This document shows positions 32,241 through 36,439 of a stretch of DNA of 36,439 bases, one piece after another. Positions within the stretch are counted from its first letter, which is position 1. Each line of letters opens with the position of its first letter. The position numbers were made by a program, and so were the translations under genes. The notes beneath the pieces are model-generated. The model worked only from the letters and a program-made list of their open reading frames with translations, made no database searches and was not told the DNA's origin. The stretch comes from Promethearchaeota archaeon. Its GTDB lineage: Archaea; Asgardarchaeota; Lokiarchaeia; Sigynarchaeales; SOKP01. The stretch is from assembly GCA_030620005.1 (NCBI GenBank), contig JAUXAJ010000015.1, forward strand, positions 1 to 36,439, read 5' to 3'.

Positions 32241-34246
32241 ATGTCTAAAGAAGAAAAAATGGAAAGCATTCTGACTGAAAATCGAATCTTTAATCCCGTG
32301 GATTTAAACTCGGAATACGCTAAAACGGGAATGTCGCTTGAAGAATACAAAAATCTGTGGAAACAAAGCGTCGAAGACATGGAAGGATTTTGGGGAGAAC
32401 AAGCTAAATCCATCGATTGGTTTGAACCGTACGATAAGGTATGGGAAAAAACCGATCTTTTCCCCGGCAAGTGGTTTGTTGGAGGAAAGCTTAATGTAAG
32501 CTATAATTGTCTGGATCGACATGTTAAAGCAGGAAAGGGAGACAGAGTTGCGCTCATCTGGGAAGCGGATGAACCTGGTAATGTAAAAAAATTCACTTAC
32601 AATGAACTTTTGAAAGAAGTTAGCAAAGTTACCAATGGTATGAAAAAATTGGGGCTAAAAAAGGGTGATAGAGTGACCATTTGGCTACCAATGATCCCTG
32701 AACTTGCCATCGTAATGCTAGCCTGTGCTCGACTTGGCGTGATCCATTCAATCGTGTTTGGAGGATTTTCCAAGGAAGCCGTTAAGGACAGAATTAAAGA
32801 TTCTGACTCTCGATTATTATTTACCTGCGATGAAACCCTAAGAGCTGGAAAGTTTTATCCAAAAATGTCTGATGTGGTTCAAATTATCGACGATGTGCCA
32901 ACAATCGAGCAGGTGATCGTGGTAAAACACACGGGGAACGAGGTATCTCACACGGATAAGGATATATGGTATCACGATTTTATCGACGGAATGAGTGACG
33001 AGTGCGAACCCGAAGTAATGGATTCCGAAGATACGCTGTTCATCTTATACACCAGCGGCACGACGGGAAAACCTAAAGGCGTGAAACACACGACCGCAGG
33101 ATACATTTTATACACCTCTTTCACACATAAAGTAGTGTTCAATTACAAGGAAGGCGACGTCTGGTACTGTACAGCAGAAGATATCAGCCCTTCGCTGAAT
33201 CTTGCTGAAATATAGGCTGGATTACCGGGCATAGCTACATTGTATACGGTCCTTTGGCCAATGGAGCAACAACTCTCATGTTTGAATCAGTCCCTACCTA
33301 TCCGGATGTAGATAGATTCTGGGATATCTGCGAAAGACACAAGGTAACTCACTTTTACACCGCTCCCACGGCAATTCGAGCATTAATGCGATATGGAGAT
33401 GAACCAGTAAATAAGCACGATCTTAGCTCACTAAAGGTTCTAGGAACTGTTGGAGAACCAATTAATCCCGAAGCTTGGACATGGTACCATAGAGTAGTTG
33501 GTAAGAGCAAGTGCCCAATAGTAGACACTTATTGGCAGATCGAAACGGGCGGATTTCTTTTAACCCCAATAGCAACCGCAACTCCTACAAAACCTGGTTC
33601 GTGTTGTTTACCATTCTTCGGAATTAATCCCGTAATTTTTGATATAATGGGAGATGAAGTCACAGAGCCAGATGAAGGAGGATATTTATCTATAGGGCCA
33701 AATCCATGGCCGGGCATGCTCAGAGATGTATGGGGCGATACAGAACGATTTAAGAGCACGTATTTAAATAAATATCCTGGCTATTATTATACTGATGATG
33801 GCGCTAGAAGGGATGAAGACGGTTATTACTGGATTTTAGGACGCCTGGATGATGTTATGAAAGTATCAGGACATAGAATCGGTACCATGGAGGTCGAATC
33901 TGCCCTGGTTAGTCATCCAAAAGTTGCTGAGGCGGCTGTTGCACCTTTTCCTCATAAAATTAAGGGACAAGCGATTTGGGCGTATATCACGTTAATGAAA
34001 GGAATTGAAAAGACGGAAGAGTTAAAAAAAGAAATCAGAATGCATGTTAGAAAAGAAATTGGTCCCGTATTCCAGCCTGACGTCGTTCAATTCGCAGATG
34101 CCCTTCCAAAAACTCGTAGCGGTAAGATAATGCGTAGAATCTTGAAAGCCATTGCTAGCGGAACTGAAATTGGAAACATTACAACCCTTGCAGATCCTTC
34201 TGTAGTCGATGCTTTATTAGAAGATCGAAAAAAGATGGATATTTAA
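32241..34246 (+). pseudogene. acs: Acetyl-CoA synthetase with a 32-nt frame-breaking insert
   Basis: Acs makes acetyl-CoA from acetate, ATP and CoA. The 5' part (32241-33178) has the normal N-terminus, IHSIVFGGFSKEAVKDRI and the P-loop LYTSGTTGKPKG. The 3' part (33211 on) continues [20 protein letters not shown], then [20 protein letters not shown] and [19 protein letters not shown] with the catalytic, acetylatable Lys. Between them the universal T-A-D-I-G-W is split after G-A by 32 extra nucleotides, which shift the frame into a stop at 33213. Removing exactly those 32 nt gives a 657-residue enzyme, the normal length. Either the gene is inactive, the RNA is spliced or recoded, or the sequence is wrong. 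A separately translated 3' half is possible but would lack the ATP site. Confidence 0.88.
33179..33210 (+). other. 32-nt hairpin-forming insert in acs
   Basis: The insert and its left flank fold into one long hairpin: CAG, AAGAT and TCAGC (33175-33188) pair with GCTGA, ATCTT and CTG (33194-33207) around the loop CCTTC, with a one-base bulge on each arm, 13 pairs in total. The exact ends are ambiguous by one A. It does not form a standard archaeal bulge-helix-bulge splice motif that I can find. Confidence 0.7.
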
Positions 34247-34255
34247 TTTAATTAA

Positions 34256-34268
34256 TTTTTTTTTTTTT
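34256..34268 (+). terminator. T-tract terminator after acs
   Basis: A run of 13 T residues begins 10 nt after the acs stop codon and is followed by further T-rich sequence. There is no strong stem. This is the standard form for archaea. Confidence 0.6.
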
Positions 34269-34821
34269 GTTTTTTGTTATAATTATTTCTCATTTATTAA
34301 TGATTATGAGTTTTGCTGTGGAAATGATATAAAGAAAACTTATTTTTTTTTTAATTCTAATTCTTTTTTTTTTGATTAGTAAGAAATATATTCCTTTTGT
34401 TTGAAATTCTTTTTAAAATCAAGGTTCCAGAAATATTTATGAGTGGCAATTGACACTCATGCAGCAAGGGGATTATTAAAATAATTTTTATAGTGCCAAG
34501 ATTTATAGAAAATTTCAATAATTATGATACCCACCATAATGGTTAAATTAGTTAAACTTCCTGTTTTTGATTTTATTACTTTAATTAACTGGGTATACCA
34601 AGCTGTTGTTCGCCAACCTTTTATGGGTATCACTTAAGCACTTTTGAAATTGCATCTGATTTTGTACTTTAACTGCATTGAAGATATAAGAAAAATTTTT
34701 TTATTATTATTATTTATACCTATTAAGTGATAATCAATTTTTTTTTCATTTAATTTTCTAAATTTAATTAAATGAGTTAAAAAAATGAAGAAATTTTAAA
34801 AATGATTGATTTTATGTTAAG
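34269..34821. other. Intergenic region with a dyad and a possible 37-codon ORF
   Basis: This long convergent spacer contains the dyad ATGAGTG-N8-CACTCAT (34439-34460), which could be a hairpin or a binding site. A 37-codon plus-strand ORF at 34524-34637 (MIPTIMVKLVKLPVFDF, then NWVYQAVVRQPFMGIT) has coding-like composition but is unmatched. The rest is AT-rich without genes that I can see. Confidence 0.35.
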
Positions 34822-35958
34822 TTAACCTACAACTTGTCTAAAAACTCGTAAGAAATTTTCTCCGGCTATTTTCTTGATTTCTTGATTGCTGTATCCTCTT
34901 GAGATTAACTCTTGGATCAGGTTTGGAAATTTTGAGTAATTTTCAAAACCTTCTAAATGTTCTGTAAATGTAGCTCTATGTTGTTCTTGAAATCCGAGCT
35001 CGGCTGCCAATTCATCAAATTTTTTAGCTACATTTTCCGGTAAAGAGTAGCCCATATAATCAGTTCCAATTCCTACGTGATTTATACCTACGAGATCAAC
35101 AATATATTCAATATGATTTGCCCAATCCTTTACCGTACCTATAAGATTTTTAGTTATAAATCCTGGCACGGCAAGAACTCCAACATATCCACCTTTTTCG
35201 GCTAAAGCGTGTAAAAATTCATCAGTTTTACCTCTATCATGGTCAAAAACCTTTTTTGCAGAGGTATGAGATGCAATTATTGGATCTTTTGAATGTTCCA
35301 CGGCATCCAAGGATGTTTGATTACCACAATGACTAACATCAACAATACTCCCTAAATTATTCAACCTTTCAACAACTTCTAACCCAAATTCTGTCAAACC
35401 TTTATCTCTCCTAGCAGTGCAACCCGTACCTATTTGATTTTTTGTATTGTACGTTAATTGATTTACTCTAAAACCCATCATGTAAAATTGATCTATTAAA
35501 TCAAGATCGTTTCCAATATGTTGCATATTTTGAAAATTTAAAATAATTCCAAATTTTCCCTCTTTATAGGCCCTCTCTATATCTTCTGCTTTCAATACTT
35601 TTAGAAACGATTCTTTCCTACTATCAATCACATACATCATTAACGAGTAATTATGAATAGCTCCTTCATAAGAGTAAATTTTTTCATACATGACACCAAT
35701 TGTATAACTCACACAATTTGCTCCACACGTTTTCCAAGCGTCCATCATAATCGCATAATATTTATCATCCAATGCAAACTTTTTCATATGTTCAGTCCAG
35801 AGATCTTGCGCAATTCTAAAGACGGGCTGGTCTGCGGCGATCATTTCATCTCCCAAAGCCACCAGGTCATCAGTCCACAAAAGAGGACCATGACTGAGAG
35901 TATCAATAATGATACTAGAATCTAAAATTTCATTTAATCGACCTTTTCCTTCACTCAT
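34822..35958 (-). CDS. M19-family dipeptidase (membrane dipeptidase type)
   Basis: This 378-residue protein belongs to peptidase family M19, which hydrolyses dipeptides, including D-amino-acid or beta-lactam-like ones, with two zinc ions. Landmarks are GFRVNQLTYNTKNQIGTGC, GSIVDVSHCGNQTSLDAVEH (His210), PIIASHTSAKKVFDHDRGKT (His231) and INHVGIGTDYMGYS (Asp300). The N-terminal H-x-D ligand pair of classical members is not present; the strand reads IIIDTLSHGPLLWTDDLV, so only His23 is available. Where the bridging Glu is expected, LNFQN has Gln. I recall this pattern from a bacterial M19 subgroup, so it is not unique, but the metal site must differ. There is no signal peptide. GGATGA precedes the ATG. 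A paralogue starts 219 nt away in the other direction. Confidence 0.85.
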   Translation of the reverse strand: MSEGKGRLNEILDSSIIIDTLSHGPLLWTDDLVALGDEMIAADQPVFRIAQDLWTEHMKKFALDDKYYAIMMDAWKTCGANCVSYTIGVMYEKIYSYEGAIHNYSLMMYVIDSRKESFLKVLKAEDIERAYKEGKFGIILNFQNMQHIGNDLDLIDQFYMMGFRVNQLTYNTKNQIGTGCTARRDKGLTEFGLEVVERLNNLGSIVDVSHCGNQTSLDAVEHSKDPIIASHTSAKKVFDHDRGKTDEFLHALAEKGGYVGVLAVPGFITKNLIGTVKDWANHIEYIVDLVGINHVGIGTDYMGYSLPENVAKKFDELAAELGFQEQHRATFTEHLEGFENYSKFPNLIQELISRGYSNQEIKKIAGENFLRVFRQVVG

Positions 35959-36177
35959 ATTCTCATCCTTTATATTATTTTGTAATTTAATTAAAAATTT
36001 TGAAAAAAAATAAAAAATACACGTTCATATTCCGAGTTCTTGTAGCTCTTTTATCAAGGCAACGACTTTTTTTCATTCATATAAATGTTATCCTGAAATT
36101 ATTAAACAAACATAGTTCGCAATATTTATAAACATTGTGCTTTTTGTGAAATTAATGATATGTAGAAAGGTTATTAT
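35959..36177. promoter_or_regulatory. Divergent spacer between M19 paralogues
   Basis: This 219-nt spacer holds both promoters. A short minus-strand coding-like tail lies at 36025-36069 (KVVALIKELQELGI before TGA), probably the end of a lost gene. A-rich and TATA-like stretches lie on both sides. Confidence 0.4.
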
Positions 36178-36439
36178 ATGAATGAAGTAAACGAAAGAGT
36201 AAATAAAATATTGGAGTCAAGTGTCATAATAGATTCTCTTAGCCATGGCCCTCTTTTATGGTCAGATGATCTTGTTAAAGCTAGCGATGAGATGTTAACT
36301 TTAGATATGAATCCTTGGGACATTTTACCAGTTTTAATATTAAAGTATGCGAAAAATGTTGGATCTAATGATAAATATTTTGCGGAGTATGTTAATGCTT
36401 GGAAAGAGTCAGGTGTGAATTGCGTGAGTTATACACTTG
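36178..36439 (+). CDS. M19-family dipeptidase paralogue, N-terminal part, cut by window edge
   Basis: The frame starts at ATG 36178, has AAAGG about 7 nt before it, and is open to the window end (87 codons). ILESSVIIDSLSHGPLLWSD and AWKESGVNCVSYT align closely with ILDSSIIIDTLSHGPLLWTD and the corresponding segment in the neighbouring gene, so the two are recent paralogues in head-to-head orientation. The middle differs (NPWDILPVLI for the region after DEM), suggesting the copies have diverged in substrate contacts. The active site lies beyond the window. Confidence 0.85.
   Translation, partial: MNEVNERVNKILESSVIIDSLSHGPLLWSDDLVKASDEMLTLDMNPWDILPVLILKYAKNVGSNDKYFAEYVNAWKESGVNCVSYTL

Noticed and set aside
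33179..33210. Canonical archaeal bulge-helix-bulge intron in acs
   Set aside because: I could not fold the two junctions into 3-nt bulges on either side of a 4-bp helix; the insert prefers its own internal hairpin.

Overview
The window is a low-GC, very AT-rich stretch that reads as archaeal, most likely an Asgard archaeon of the Lokiarchaeia type. The evidence is a Bat-like HTH_10 regulator at 21617, T-tract terminators, a surface protein ending in an IPGY plus transmembrane plus KKK tail at 26294, an iron-sulfur flavoprotein, and a CoA-transferase/GNAT fusion. There is no rRNA, CRISPR array, recognisable transposase or clear tRNA. The assignment comes from gene character only and could not be tested against a database.

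Region 1 (1-15400) looks like a sugar and glycoside catabolism island. In order it holds a URO-D-family gene cut by the window edge, a GPH-family sugar symporter, a GH29 alpha-L-fucosidase, an alkaline-phosphatase-superfamily phosphohydrolase, a large GH95-like glycosidase, a DUF4434-type putative glycosidase, a second URO-D-family protein, a C45 Ntn-hydrolase fused to TPRs, a truncated deoC butted against a truncated GPH symporter, and an AGE-family sugar epimerase. None of the hydrolases shows a signal peptide. The simplest reading is import of fucosylated or otherwise decorated oligosaccharides by GPH symporters, then cytosolic trimming. A 54-nt element with an AATGAG-N4-CTCATT-type dyad lies upstream of both the DUF4434 and the epimerase genes and may co-regulate them.

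Region 2 (15400-21000) is dominated by damaged genes. It has a glutaredoxin, a GPH symporter frame broken by one in-frame TAG, a membrane protein frame broken by one in-frame TGA, a small zinc-ribbon protein, a frameshifted gene remnant, an intact multi-pass membrane protein, and the 3' tail of an amidohydrolase. With the deoC/symporter junction, the duplicated URO-D 5' end and the interrupted acs, this window carries an unusual density of decayed or rearranged genes.

Region 3 (21000-30000) is a redox and regulatory block. It holds an iron-sulfur flavoprotein divergent from an HTH_10 regulator, a 2x[4Fe-4S] protein, a stand-alone condensation-domain acyltransferase divergent from two tandem winged-HTH paralogues with two matching 12-bp palindromes between them, an orphan DUF433 protein, a surface protein that probably uses a non-AUG start, an ICMT-like membrane methyltransferase, a FAD/NAD oxidoreductase fused to rubredoxin, a 48-codon rubredoxin-like gene, and a small Cys-rich protein.

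Region 4 (30000-36439) concerns acyl-CoA and peptide metabolism. An acetyl-CoA hydrolase/transferase with a C-terminal GNAT domain is divergent from acetyl-CoA synthetase. The acs frame is interrupted by a 32-nt hairpin-forming insert; removing it restores a normal 657-residue enzyme. Two M19 dipeptidase paralogues stand head to head at the right edge, the second cut by the window end.
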